A stretch of 64,000 bases of DNA from Candidatus Andeanibacterium colombiense (lineage in GTDB: Bacteria > Pseudomonadota > Alphaproteobacteria > Sphingomonadales > Sphingomonadaceae): NCBI GenBank assembly GCA_029202985.1, contig CP119316.1, positions 3,335,001 through 3,399,000 of the forward strand. Reading direction: 5' to 3'. The notes below the pieces were generated by a model. The model searched no databases. It was not told where the DNA came from and saw nothing but the letters and a program-made list of their open reading frames with translations. Numbering within the stretch: position 1 is the stretch's first letter; the number at the start of each line of letters is the position of its first letter. This document shows, piece by piece, positions 27,006-35,962 of the stretch. A program made the translations under genes and the position numbers.

Positions 27006-28766
27006 TCAGCCGCGCGCGATATAGGCGCGCCAGCCGCCAAGCTCGGTGATGTCTTCGGCGCCGGTGGTTGCGCGCGGTTCGGACACGAAGCCCTTGACGC
27101 TGGTGCCGTCGCTCAGCGTCACCGTGCCGATCGCGAGCGGGGCCGGGACCTCGACCACGAAGCTGCCGAAGGCCGCGACGTCGAGTTCGTAAACCTCGAC
27201 CGCAATCGCCGCGCCGTTGTCGCTATGGACCAGCGCCGGCTTGGGGGGGACGCTGTCGGCCATCGCATAAAGGCGATAGGTTGGGGCGGTCTCGAACGCA
27301 CCGACGAACTTCGCATCGCGCGAGGTCAGCTGCCAGTGCAGCGGCATGTCCTTCAGGTGCGCGCCGACGACGGCCAGTTTCACGGTTTCCATTTTTCCCT
27401 CCAGATCGAGCGGTGGCGGCGACGGCAGCTTGGCCGCTGCGAGATAGGTTTCTGCCGTGGCGATCAGCGCGCGGTCGCTGTCGGCCGGGCCGATCAGCGT
27501 GATGCCGAAGCCGGTCCCGTTCGAACGGATGCCCGCGGGCACGGCAACGGCTGCCATGTCGAGCAGGTTCACGAAATTGGTATAGCGCCCGAGGTTGCTG
27601 TTGAGGGCGACCGGTTCCGCCAGCAACTCGGACACGCGATAGGTCGTGCCGGCGGTCGGGAAGGCGAGCAGGTCGAGCGAATCCCACAGCCCATCGGCAT
27701 AGCGCTTGAGCTCGGCAAGGCGGTAGATCCCGTCCCACAGCTCGACCGCGCCGATGTCCTTGCCCGGTTCGACCACGCCGCGGACGGTCGGGTCGATCGC
27801 GTCCGGGTCGCTTTCCAGCAGCCCGGCGATCGCGGCGGTGCGTTCCGCCACCCAGGGGCCACCGTAAAGCAGCTGTGCGGCTTCGAGCAGCGAGTTGATG
27901 TTGATCTCGACGATCTGGGCCCGCTCAGACAGGAGTTCGAGCGCGCGGTCGTAAAAATATTCGGCCTGGGCGTCGCCGAACCACTGGCGCTGCCGGCGGC
28001 GCGGCACACCGATCCGCTGGGGCCACAGCGCACGGTCGGCCAGCGGCTTCGAGAACGGATCGACCGCATCGAAGCCCGCGACCACCTCATCGATCAGCCG
28101 TGCCTCGCCGAGCGTGTCGGTGAACACGGTGATGCAGTCGAGCGTGCGGCAGGCTGGGACGAGCCCGCTGGTGCTCCAGCGGCCCTTGGTCGGCTTGAAA
28201 CCGATCAAATGATTGAAGGCGGCGGGTACGCGGCCCGAACCGGCGGTGTCGGTGCCGAGCGCGAAAGGCACCAGCCCGGCCGCGACCGCGACCGACGAGC
28301 CGGAACTTGAGCCGCCGCTGACATAGGCGAGGTTATAGGCGTTGCGCGGGATGCCATAGGGGCTGCGCGTGCCGACAAGGCCGGTGGCGAACTGGTCGAG
28401 ATTGGTCTTGCCGACGCAGATCGCGCCGGCCGCTTCCAGCCGCGCGACCACTTCGGCCGAGGCGGCCGGCCGATAGGCGAAGGCCGGGCAGGCGGCGGTC
28501 GTCTCGAAGCCGGCGACGTCGATATTGTCCTTCACTGCGAAGGGTACGCCGGCCAGCGGGAGCTTCTCGCCCGCCGCGATCCGCGCATCGACCGCGTTCG
28601 CGGCGGCCAGCAGATCCTCGGGCGCGGCGCGGCTGATCCAGATTTGCGGCTGGACCGCGTCATAGGCCTCGATCCGGGCAAGCGTCTCCTGCATCACCGC
28701 CAGCGCGCCCGATGCCGCGGCGGCATCGACGATGGCGCCGATCCCGCGCCGGTCCAGCCTGCTCAT
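27006..28766 (-). CDS. atzF: Allophanate hydrolase
   Basis: 586-residue amidase-signature enzyme that splits allophanate to ammonia and CO2, the last step of the carboxylase route. Start ATG 28766 overlaps the carboxylase stop (ATGA). Catalytic Ser-cisSer-Lys set: Lys79 (VPFAVKDNID), Ser about 154 (GGSSSGSS) and nucleophile Ser177 (GTDTAGSGRVP). The C-terminal domain from about residue 470 (KLAVVGAHLKDMPLHWQLTS, TYRLYAMAD) is the allophanate-hydrolase-specific extension that decarboxylates the intermediate. It is the last gene of the minus-strand nitrogen operon. Confidence 0.95.
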   Translation of the reverse strand: MSRLDRRGIGAIVDAAAASGALAVMQETLARIEAYDAVQPQIWISRAAPEDLLAAANAVDARIAAGEKLPLAGVPFAVKDNIDVAGFETTAACPAFAYRPAASAEVVARLEAAGAICVGKTNLDQFATGLVGTRSPYGIPRNAYNLAYVSGGSSSGSSVAVAAGLVPFALGTDTAGSGRVPAAFNHLIGFKPTKGRWSTSGLVPACRTLDCITVFTDTLGEARLIDEVVAGFDAVDPFSKPLADRALWPQRIGVPRRRQRQWFGDAQAEYFYDRALELLSERAQIVEININSLLEAAQLLYGGPWVAERTAAIAGLLESDPDAIDPTVRGVVEPGKDIGAVELWDGIYRLAELKRYADGLWDSLDLLAFPTAGTTYRVSELLAEPVALNSNLGRYTNFVNLLDMAAVAVPAGIRSNGTGFGITLIGPADSDRALIATAETYLAAAKLPSPPPLDLEGKMETVKLAVVGAHLKDMPLHWQLTSRDAKFVGAFETAPTYRLYAMADSVPPKPALVHSDNGAAIAVEVYELDVAAFGSFVVEVPAPLAIGTVTLSDGTSVKGFVSEPRATTGAEDITELGGWRAYIARG

Positions 28767-31700
28767 ACGTGGCGCCTCAGCGCCAGCATCGGCGAGCCCG
28801 GCTGGAGCGATTGGCGTTCCTGCATATAGAGCGCCTCGATCGTGCCGCCGGCCGGGCTTTCGAACGGGCATTCCATCTTCATCGCCTCGATCACCGCGAT
28901 GACGTCGCCCGCCTCGACCGTATCGCCGGCGGCGACCATCAGTTTCCAGACGCTGCCGCCGAACGGCGCTTCGATCAAATCCGCGCCTTCCGGCACCTCG
29001 ATCGCCACGGCTTCCGCAGTGCCAGCATCGCTATCCACGAGATCGGTTACGCGGTCGAACTCGCCGGAGCGCTGCCATTCGGCGCGCTCTTCGTCGAAGG
29101 CGGCTTTGCGCTGGGTTTCGAAAGCGGTGATCGATTCCGCATTCTCGGCCAGGAAGGCACGATAGTCGGCGAGGCGGAATTCGGATTCCTCGACCTCAAT
29201 CGAGCGGCGGCCGTTGGGGAAATCGCGCCGCCAGTCGGTCAGTTCATCGGCGCTGACCGGGAAGAACCGGATCTGATCGAAGAACCGCAGCAGCCACGGC
29301 TTGCCGTCTATGAAGGCGTCGGTCTGGCGGTGGGTGTTCCAGATCTGGATCGTGCGACCGAACAGCTGGTAGCCGCCCGGGCCTTCCATGCCGTAGATGC
29401 ACATATAGGCGCCGCCGATCCCGACCACATTGGGCGGGGTCCAGGTGCGGGCCGGGTTGTACTTGGTCGTGACCAGCCGATGCCGCGGATCGACCGGGGT
29501 CGCGACCGGGGCGCCGAGATAGACGTCGCCGAGCCCGAGCACGAGATAGCTCGCGTCGAAGATCAGATTCTCTACCGCATCGGCATCGCCGAGGCCGTTG
29601 ACGCGGCGGATGAACTCGATGTTATCCGGGCACCACGGCGCGTCGTCGCGCACCGCGCCCATGTATTTTTCGATCGTCTCGATCGTCGCCGGGTCGCGCC
29701 AGCTCAGCGGCAAATGGACGATGCGCGAGGGGATCGAGAAATCCTCGAGCTCGCCCAGGGCTTCCTCGGCAAGCATCAGCGCGGCAAGGGCGCCGCGCTG
29801 GTCGAGCACGTCGCCGTCGAAATGGAGCTGGAGCGAACGGATCCCGGGGACGATGTCGATCACCCCGGGCAGGGCCAGTTCCTCGAGCTCGCACATCAGC
29901 GCGTGGACGCGGATGCGCAGCTCGATATCGAGCACGATCGGACCGTACTCGACCAGGATGTTGCGGTCGCCCTGCTGGCGATAGACGGTGCGCGGGCGCA
30001 GGCCATGCGCCGGCGTATCGGCCAGGATCGGCGAGAGCGAGGCAATGTCGCGCACCGGGTCCTCGGTGAACGACATATCGGCCGCCATCGCGCGGTCAGC
30101 CGCGGCGGCGTCTTCGGCGGTCACCGGCACGAAGCGCAGCCGGTCGTCCGGCGCGAGCTGGCCGATTTTCCAGCGGTCTGCCGCGATCACGGTGAAGGGG
30201 CACACGAACCCGCCGAGCGAAGGACCGTCGGGACCGAGGATGATCGGCATGTCGCCGGTGAAGTCGACCGCGCCGATCGCATAAGGATTGTCGTGGATGT
30301 TCGAGGGATGAAGTCCCGCCTCGCCGCCGTCGGTCCGTGCCCAGTGCGGCTTCGGGCCGACCAGGCGTACGCCGGTGCGGTTGCTGTTGTAATGGACCTG
30401 CCAGTCGGTCGAAGCGATCGTCGCGATGTCGTCGGGCGTGAAGAAGTCCGGCGCGCCGTGCGGGCCGTAAAGTACCCGCAGGCTCCAGGTCTGGCCGAGT
30501 TCGGGCACCGGCAAATCGGCGGCGGGGATGCCGACTTCGCGTGCGCCGAGATGCAGCGTGTCGCCCGCGAGCAAGCGCCGCGCGGCGTGGCCGCCGAACT
30601 GGCCGAGCTCGAAGGTACTGCGGCTGTCGAGATAGGGCGCGATGTCGAGCCCGCCTTCGAACAGGATGTAGCCGCGGATGCCGCCGCCGGTGGCCCGGCC
30701 GAGCGCAAGAGTCTGCCCCGCCAGCACCTCGATCGGGGCTCCGCGTTCGACTGGCACGTCATCCAGTCTGGCGCCGAAATCGGCGCCGGTGATGCAGATC
30801 CTCGCCGGCGCGTTGAAGAACAGGGTCGGCCCGCTGACGGTTACTTCGAGGCCTTCGGTGCCTTCGGGATTGCCGAGCAGGCGGTTGCCGGTGCGGAACG
30901 AACGGTCGTCCATCGGGCCCGAGGGTGGCACGCCGATCGCCCACAAGCCCTGGCGGCCCGGCCAGTCCTGCACCGTGGTCGCGGTGCCGCCGCTGACCAC
31001 GCGGATGCTGCGCGGGTGATATTCGATCCCGTCGAGCAATTTGGTCGAGACCTCGCCGCTGCCGAAATCCGGGTTGCGGACCACATCGCGCAGCCAGCGC
31101 AGATTGGTCTCGATCCCGTCGACCCGGCTGGCATCGAGCGCCACCTGCATCGCCGCGATCGCTTCCGCGCGGGTCGGCGCATGGACGATCAGCTTTGCCA
31201 GCATCGGGTCGTACCACGCGCTGACCGTGCTGCCGGCCATGCACCAGGTTTCGGCGCGGATGTTGTCGGGGAACTTGACCGCGGTCAGCATGCCCGAAGT
31301 CGGGCGATAGTCGAGCGCGGGATCCTCCGCATACAGGCGCACCTGCACCGAATGGCCCTTCGGCGTCGGCTGTTCGTCGTCGAGAAAGGCGAAGTCGCCC
31401 GCCGCCCCGCGGATCATCCATTCGACCAGATCGATCCCCATCACCTCTTCGGTGACGCCGTGTTCGACCTGCAGCCGGGTGTTCATCTCGAGGAAGAAGA
31501 ATTCCTGCCGTTCGGCATCGAAGAGGAATTCGACCGTGCCGGCGGAGCGGTAATTCGCCGCTTGGCCCAGCTGGATCGCGGCGGCGATGAGTTCGGCGCG
31601 TTTGGCGTCGGACAGCAAGGGGGCGGGCGCTTCCTCGACCACCTTCTGGTTGCGGCGCTGGAGCGAGCAGTCCCGTTCGCCCAAGGCCATCACGCGGCCT

Positions 31701-32353
31701 TCGCCGTCGCCGAAGATCTGCACCTCGATATGCCGCGCGCGGCCGATGTAGCGTTCGAGGAACACCCCGGCATCGCCGAAATTGCCTTCGCCGAGGCGGG
31801 CGACGGCGGCAAACCCCTGGCGGACGGCGGCCTGGTCGTCGCAAATGCGCATGCCAATGCCGCCGCCCCCGGCCGTGGCCTTGAGGATCACGGGATAGCC
31901 GATCCCGTCTGCCGCCTGGGCGGCTTCGTCCTCGTCGGTCAACAGGCCGGTTCCGGGTGCCAGCGGAACGCCATGCTCGTCCGCCAGCGCCCGAGCGCTA
32001 TGTTTCAAACCAAAAGTCTTGATGTTCTCAGGCGTCGGGCCGACGAACACGATCCCGGCCGCGGCGCACGCCTCGGCGAATTCGGTGTTCTCGGCCAGGA
32101 AGCCGTAGCCGGGATGGATCGCGCCCGCGCCGGTATCTTTCGCCGCCTGCAGGATCGCCGGGATATTCAGATAGCTCTCGGCCGCCGGAGCCGGACCGAT
32201 GCATACCGCCACATCCGCCTGCGCGACATGGAGCGAGCCGGCATCGGCCTCCGAATAGACCGCGACGGATCGTAGGCCCATGCGGCGCAAAGTGCGGATG
32301 ATCCGGGTGGCGATCGCCCCCCGGTTCGCAACCAGGACTGTATCGAAGTTCAT
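28763..32353 (-). CDS. uca: Biotin-dependent urea/guanidine carboxylase
   Basis: 1196 residues, one-chain enzyme. Biotin carboxylase domain about 1-450 (ATP-grasp KATAGGGGIGMRI, EMNTRLQVEHGVTEEVMGID), carboxyltransferase halves resembling KipA and KipI (GPMDDRSFRTGNRLLGNPEG; LDIELRIRVHALMCELEE), and C-terminal biotinyl domain with biotin Lys1159 in EAMKMECP. It carboxylates urea or guanidine with ATP and bicarbonate. Adjacent paired DUF1989 genes are, in characterised clusters, the carboxyguanidine deiminase (CgdAB); carboxylases with them act mainly on guanidine. Choosing between substrates needs the carboxyltransferase active-site residue, which I cannot place with certainty. The start overlaps the previous gene's stop (ATGA). 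Confidence 0.93.
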   Translation of the reverse strand: MNFDTVLVANRGAIATRIIRTLRRMGLRSVAVYSEADAGSLHVAQADVAVCIGPAPAAESYLNIPAILQAAKDTGAGAIHPGYGFLAENTEFAEACAAAGIVFVGPTPENIKTFGLKHSARALADEHGVPLAPGTGLLTDEDEAAQAADGIGYPVILKATAGGGGIGMRICDDQAAVRQGFAAVARLGEGNFGDAGVFLERYIGRARHIEVQIFGDGEGRVMALGERDCSLQRRNQKVVEEAPAPLLSDAKRAELIAAAIQLGQAANYRSAGTVEFLFDAERQEFFFLEMNTRLQVEHGVTEEVMGIDLVEWMIRGAAGDFAFLDDEQPTPKGHSVQVRLYAEDPALDYRPTSGMLTAVKFPDNIRAETWCMAGSTVSAWYDPMLAKLIVHAPTRAEAIAAMQVALDASRVDGIETNLRWLRDVVRNPDFGSGEVSTKLLDGIEYHPRSIRVVSGGTATTVQDWPGRQGLWAIGVPPSGPMDDRSFRTGNRLLGNPEGTEGLEVTVSGPTLFFNAPARICITGADFGARLDDVPVERGAPIEVLAGQTLALGRATGGGIRGYILFEGGLDIAPYLDSRSTFELGQFGGHAARRLLAGDTLHLGAREVGIPAADLPVPELGQTWSLRVLYGPHGAPDFFTPDDIATIASTDWQVHYNSNRTGVRLVGPKPHWARTDGGEAGLHPSNIHDNPYAIGAVDFTGDMPIILGPDGPSLGGFVCPFTVIAADRWKIGQLAPDDRLRFVPVTAEDAAAADRAMAADMSFTEDPVRDIASLSPILADTPAHGLRPRTVYRQQGDRNILVEYGPIVLDIELRIRVHALMCELEELALPGVIDIVPGIRSLQLHFDGDVLDQRGALAALMLAEEALGELEDFSIPSRIVHLPLSWRDPATIETIEKYMGAVRDDAPWCPDNIEFIRRVNGLGDADAVENLIFDASYLVLGLGDVYLGAPVATPVDPRHRLVTTKYNPARTWTPPNVVGIGGAYMCIYGMEGPGGYQLFGRTIQIWNTHRQTDAFIDGKPWLLRFFDQIRFFPVSADELTDWRRDFPNGRRSIEVEESEFRLADYRAFLAENAESITAFETQRKAAFDEERAEWQRSGEFDRVTDLVDSDAGTAEAVAIEVPEGADLIEAPFGGSVWKLMVAAGDTVEAGDVIAVIEAMKMECPFESPAGGTIEALYMQERQSLQPGSPMLALRRHV

Positions 32354-32985
32354 GCGGTGACGATCATCCGAACGGGGGTGGGGTTGAAAGCGTTGCAGGG
32401 GTTGTTGATCTGGGGGCAGTTGGACACCACCACGATGACGTCCATATCTGCCCGCAGATCCACCGTCAGTCCGGGCGCAGATATCCCGTCGACGATCCCC
32501 AATGCGCCGTCGCTCTCCACCGGCACGTTCATGAAGAAATTGATGTTCGACACGATGTCGCGTTTGCCGCGGCCCTCGGTCAGATTGGCCTCAAGAAAAT
32601 TCTCGACGCAGGCATGTTGCGCCTTGGTGTGATGACCATAGCGTAAGGTGTTGGATTCGCACGAACAAGCCCCGCCGATCGTGTCGTGATATTCGACCGA
32701 GGTCCCGGCGATGGTCATCATCGGGCGGCCCTCGTTGGAACGCAGCACGGTGCCTTGGCGCAGGAAAAGATTGCCTTGGCCTGCCACCGTGTCCTGCGCG
32801 CTGTAGCGCTCGGCATCGTCGGCTGCGGAATAGAGCAGGAAGTCGACCGCCTGATTGCCTTCGAGATCGACGATCCGCAGCGTCTGGCCGGCCGCGATAT
32901 GGTGCAGCCAGGGCGCGCGGGCCGCGACGATCTCGTCATGGACGATGGTACCGGAAAGGCCTGAGGTAGCCGGGTCGATGATCAT
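32350..32985 (-). CDS. DUF1989 protein, probable carboxyguanidine deiminase subunit
   Basis: 211 residues, 'urea carboxylase-associated protein' family. Typical features: AAGQTLRIVDLEGNQAVDFL, YSAQDTVAGQGNLFLRQGTV, EYHDTIGGACSCESNTLRYG, and the near-C-terminal DMDVIVVVSNCPQINNPC. Work on related clusters showed that two DUF1989 proteins form CgdAB, which removes ammonia from carboxyguanidine to give allophanate. The Cys- and His-rich centre (CSCESN, HHTKAQHACVENF) fits a metal site. It sits directly before the carboxylase with a 4-base overlap. Confidence 0.88.
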   Translation of the reverse strand: MIIDPATSGLSGTIVHDEIVAARAPWLHHIAAGQTLRIVDLEGNQAVDFLLYSAADDAERYSAQDTVAGQGNLFLRQGTVLRSNEGRPMMTIAGTSVEYHDTIGGACSCESNTLRYGHHTKAQHACVENFLEANLTEGRGKRDIVSNINFFMNVPVESDGALGIVDGISAPGLTVDLRADMDVIVVVSNCPQINNPCNAFNPTPVRMIVTA

Positions 32986-32999
32986 TGCGGCCTTCTAGA

Positions 33000-33824
33000 T
33001 TAGCGACGGAAGTAATCTTCGACGTTGAGGAACGCGCGCTGGCCCTCCAGCGTCGCATTGCGGATCGGGTCGTTCTCGGGGGTGACGGCACCGCGCCAGG
33101 CCGAAGCGCGCAGCGGGGTCACGGTAAACTCGTCGCGTGGATCGAGGACGTGTGGGCAATTCGCGAGAACAACGATCACGTCCATCTCGGCGCGCAGGAT
33201 CACTGTGCGCCCGCCGTCATAGGGGCCGACCAGCGGGGTGATCGTGCCGTCGGCCTCGATCCGGGTGCCCTTGAACAGATTCACGCACGGATGCACGTCG
33301 CGGCGCTGGAGCCCGTGCTTTGCCGAGCCGAGCAGCAGCCGATCACGCCCATTGGGAAAAGCGCCGCTGTTGCGGCCTTCGCCATATTTCAACTCGTTAG
33401 TGGCGGCGTTTGAGGTTCCGCAGAAAGTGTCATGGGTGCCGGCGCCATCCTCGACGATGCTCATCAGCACGCGGCCCATGTCGGACAGCAGCAGCTTGCC
33501 CGCTCCGAGATAGGCGTTCCACTGGACCTTGACCGTATCCGCGACGTTGAGCCGCTCGGTCGGCATTTCGGCGTTGTAGATCAGCAGCGAGGCGCAGGCA
33601 TCGCCTTCGAGATCGATCAGCCGCAGACGCGACCCGCGCGCCAGCCGGCGGGTCGCATAGCCACCCGGCGCGATCGTTTCTTCCCACAGCAGGTCCTGGG
33701 AAGAGACCCCGGCGGGCAGATCGCGCGCGACTGGCGGTACCATCGGCATCGCTTCGACAATGGTGCCGGCCATGGCGCGGGCATGATCGCGCGCTGCCAT
33801 AGGATCGGCGAGAACCGCGGTCAT
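33000..33824 (-). CDS. DUF1989 protein, probable second carboxyguanidine deiminase subunit
   Basis: 274 residues, paralogous to its downstream neighbour: ARGSRLRLIDLEGDACASLL, LNVADTVKVQWNAYLGAGKL, GAGTHDTFCGTSNAATNELK, DMDVIVVLANCPHVLDP. It has longer N- and C-termini (end FLNVEDYFRR). The ATGA start overlaps the NikR-like gene stop and 14 bases separate it from the second DUF1989 gene. Having both subunits next to the carboxylase is the diagnostic pattern for guanidine breakdown. Subunit naming (A or B) is not attempted. Confidence 0.87.
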   Translation of the reverse strand: MTAVLADPMAARDHARAMAGTIVEAMPMVPPVARDLPAGVSSQDLLWEETIAPGGYATRRLARGSRLRLIDLEGDACASLLIYNAEMPTERLNVADTVKVQWNAYLGAGKLLLSDMGRVLMSIVEDGAGTHDTFCGTSNAATNELKYGEGRNSGAFPNGRDRLLLGSAKHGLQRRDVHPCVNLFKGTRIEADGTITPLVGPYDGGRTVILRAEMDVIVVLANCPHVLDPRDEFTVTPLRASAWRGAVTPENDPIRNATLEGQRAFLNVEDYFRR

Positions 33825-34318
33825 GCAGCGACGTCCTTTTCTTGGTTGGTTTCGCCGGCGGGCTCGTCCTCTTCGTCCTGCTCATGCAACGGTGGGAGCA
33901 GGGCGGTAGTGGTGACGAGCTGGAGCTGGTGGACGCCGCGGATGCCGCGCAGCGCGTCGCACAATTCCTTCAGACGCATCGCCGGGCCCTGCACCAGCAG
34001 GACTTCGAGGGACTGGTCGTCTTCGAGGAAGACGTGCTGAGAGGAGATGATCTCCTTGAGATAGTCGGCTTGGGTCTCCGAAAGCTGCTGGCGCACCCGG
34101 CCGCGATTGCCGCGGTAGACCAGAGTGACGGTGCCGGCGAGCATGTCTTCCGGCCGCGTCCGAGCTTCGTGATCGGCCAGCGCGTGGCGGATCAGTTCGG
34201 CGATCAGCTGAGAGCGCGAAGGCAGGCCGCGCTCCTCAACCATCATGTCCAGCTGGCGGAACAGTTCGGCCGGCAGGCTCATGCTGAGTCGGGCAAGACT
34301 GGTGGGTTCGGGGTTCAT
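33821..34318 (-). CDS. NikR-like ribbon-helix-helix regulator lacking the nickel site
   Basis: 165 residues. N-terminal ribbon-helix-helix DNA-binding part (RLSMSLPAELFRQLDMMVEE, SRSQLIAELIRHALADHE) and a C-terminal ACT-like ligand domain as in NikR (LAGTVTLVYRGNRG; IISSQHVFLEDDQSLEVLLV; GIRGVHQLQLV). Aligned by eye with E. coli NikR, His76 is kept (His95) but the 11 residues holding His87 and His89 are deleted and Cys95 is replaced by Ser103. It therefore should not be a nickel sensor. An acidic tail (EQDEEDEPAGE) follows. Inside the nitrogen operon it probably senses the substrate or a nitrogen signal and binds the three operators listed here. Confidence 0.85.
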   Translation of the reverse strand: MNPEPTSLARLSMSLPAELFRQLDMMVEERGLPSRSQLIAELIRHALADHEARTRPEDMLAGTVTLVYRGNRGRVRQQLSETQADYLKEIISSQHVFLEDDQSLEVLLVQGPAMRLKELCDALRGIRGVHQLQLVTTTALLPPLHEQDEEDEPAGETNQEKDVAA

Positions 34319-34330
34319 CCTGCGGTCCTC

Positions 34331-35113
34331 TCAATTATTATCAATCGTGTCAATCGTAATACTTGCATCTTTTTCGGCATAGCCTGATTTCGGCTTGTTC
34401 AGCGGCAGATCGTACACTGCCGTCGCGCCGAACCGATGGGGTGCGTGGGGATCGTGGCGGCGCTTATCCAGCGTCAGAACCCGGGTTCCGAGCGAGAAGG
34501 CTTCCTTGATGTCGTGGGTCACCATGATGACGGTAAGCGAATAATCGTTCCACAGCTTGGTGATCAGCACATGCATGTCCGCGCGGATGCCTGGATCGAG
34601 CGCGCCGAACGGTTCGTCGAGAAGCAGGATGCGCGGGCGCTTGATCAGCGCCTGCGCGATCGCGAGGCGCTGCTGCATCCCGCCCGACATCTCGGCCGGG
34701 TGGAGATGCATGCTGTCGGCAAGGCCGACCGCGTCGAGCATCTCTTCCGCCTGGGCCTGCGCGGCCCGGCGCTTGCCGCCGAACAGCCGCGCGGAAAACG
34801 GCGCCTGTGCGCACTCGAGCCCGAACATCGTGTTGCGCAGCACCGAGAGATGCGGGAACACCGAATAGCGCTGGAACACTACGCCGCGATCCGGCCCGCA
34901 TTCCGGCGGGAGGGGGACGCCGTCGAGCAGGATCGTGCCCCGCGTCGGCGCTTCCTGCCCCAGGATCACCCGCAGCAGGCTGCTCTTGCCCGCGCCGGAA
35001 GGCCCGATGATCGAGACGAACGATCCTTCCGCGATATCGAGCTTTACGTCTTCGAGCACGACCTTGTCGCCGTATTCGACCCAGACGTTACGAAGGCTCA
35101 GCAGCGCGCTCAA
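34331..35113 (-). CDS. ABC transporter ATPase (nitrate/taurine/guanidine type)
   Basis: 260 residues. I choose the TTG at 35113 because TTGA overlaps the permease stop; a GTG at 35134 is also in frame. Walker A GPSGAGKSSLLR, Q-loop FQRYSVFP, signature SGGMQQRLAIAQAL, Walker B ILLLDEPFGALD and switch His in VTHDIKEAF. It belongs to the NrtD/SsuB/TauB group, and such transporters accompany urea/guanidine carboxylase clusters. The last codons (ITIDTIDNN) are written by the DNA of operator B, so that element does double duty. Confidence 0.93.
   Translation of the reverse strand: MSALLSLRNVWVEYGDKVVLEDVKLDIAEGSFVSIIGPSGAGKSSLLRVILGQEAPTRGTILLDGVPLPPECGPDRGVVFQRYSVFPHLSVLRNTMFGLECAQAPFSARLFGGKRRAAQAQAEEMLDAVGLADSMHLHPAEMSGGMQQRLAIAQALIKRPRILLLDEPFGALDPGIRADMHVLITKLWNDYSLTVIMVTHDIKEAFSLGTRVLTLDKRRHDPHAPHRFGATAVYDLPLNKPKSGYAEKDASITIDTIDNN
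34336..34361 (-). promoter_or_regulatory. Operator B, upstream of the NikR-like gene
   Basis: On the minus strand reads TATTAC-N14-ATAATA with TTGACA starting 2 bases after the first arm. It ends 17 bases before the NikR-like ATG (34318) and overlaps the 3' end of the ATPase gene. It matches operators A and C in arm sequence, spacing and core, suggesting autoregulation from inside the operon. Confidence 0.65.
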
Positions 35114-35925
35114 TGTCCGGCTCCATGTGCCCACGGAAACAGCCTGCGACTCGACTGCACCAGGATGAAATCAATCGCCACCGCCAGCAGCGCGATCCAC
35201 GCGACATAGGGCAGGATGATGTCCATCGAGAGATAGCGGCGAACGAGGAAGATCCGGTAGCCGAGCCCAATGTCCGAGGCGATCGCCTCGGCCGAGATCA
35301 GGAACACCCACGCCGGCCCGAGTGACAGGCGCACCGCCTGGAGCAGGCGCGGCATCGCCTGGGGCAGCGCGACCCGCAGCAGCACCTGCCAGCTGCTCGC
35401 GCCAAGGGTTTGTGCCTTGATGATCTGCTCGCGGGGCAGGGCGGCAACATGCGCGGCGATGTCGCGGATCATGAAGGGCGCGATGCCGATTACGATCAGC
35501 GCGACCTTCGCGGTTTCGCCCAGGCCGAAAGCGATGAACAATATCGGCAGCAGCGCGATCGGCGGGATCACCGCGATGCCGGTCACCAGCGGGCTGAAGG
35601 TCGCCCGAACCGGCGGCAACACGCCGAGCACCAGGCCGACCAGCAGCGCCGACAGGGTCGAGATGCCGAGGCCGAGACCGAGCCGTTCAAGGCTCGCGAG
35701 CGTGTCCGCCCAGAACAGCACCTGTCCCGAAAGCGGGTCCGGCTGGAACAGCAGCGGGGCCATCGCATCCACCATTCCGCTCGGCAGCGGCATGATCTTG
35801 TCGCTGGGATTGGCCGAGTGACGGCCGGCTGCGACGATCACGTAGAGCAGCACCAGCAGCAGGATCGGAATTGCGCCCAGAAGGATACTGTTGCCCCGCC
35901 CGACACGGCGGTTCACCCAACGCAT
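35110..35925 (-). CDS. ABC transporter permease
   Basis: 271-residue inner-membrane permease, SsuC/NrtB type, with about six helices (ILLGAIPILLLVLLYVIVAA, LSALLVGLVLGVLPPVR, WIALLAVAIDFILV). The cytoplasmic EAA-like loop that docks the ATPase is QIIKAQTLGASSWQVLLRVA. It forms the channel for the substrate delivered by the lipoprotein encoded upstream. Its stop overlaps the ATPase start. The substrate is inferred from the downstream carboxylase genes: guanidine or urea. Confidence 0.92.
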   Translation of the reverse strand: MRWVNRRVGRGNSILLGAIPILLLVLLYVIVAAGRHSANPSDKIMPLPSGMVDAMAPLLFQPDPLSGQVLFWADTLASLERLGLGLGISTLSALLVGLVLGVLPPVRATFSPLVTGIAVIPPIALLPILFIAFGLGETAKVALIVIGIAPFMIRDIAAHVAALPREQIIKAQTLGASSWQVLLRVALPQAMPRLLQAVRLSLGPAWVFLISAEAIASDIGLGYRIFLVRRYLSMDIILPYVAWIALLAVAIDFILVQSSRRLFPWAHGAGH

Positions 35926-35962
35926 GAGGATGTGTCCCTGTTAATTAGCCGCGACCGTTCGT

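Noticed and set aside
28712..32275. A very long open frame (over 1180 codons) on the plus strand
   Set aside because: It lies wholly opposite the urea/guanidine carboxylase gene, is Arg/Asp/Gly/Ala-rich with no domain, and is the usual antisense shadow of a high-GC gene.
33821..34318. Nickel-responsive NikR
   Set aside because: Three of four nickel ligands are missing by alignment and no nickel transporter or nickel enzyme is nearby (urea carboxylase does not need nickel).
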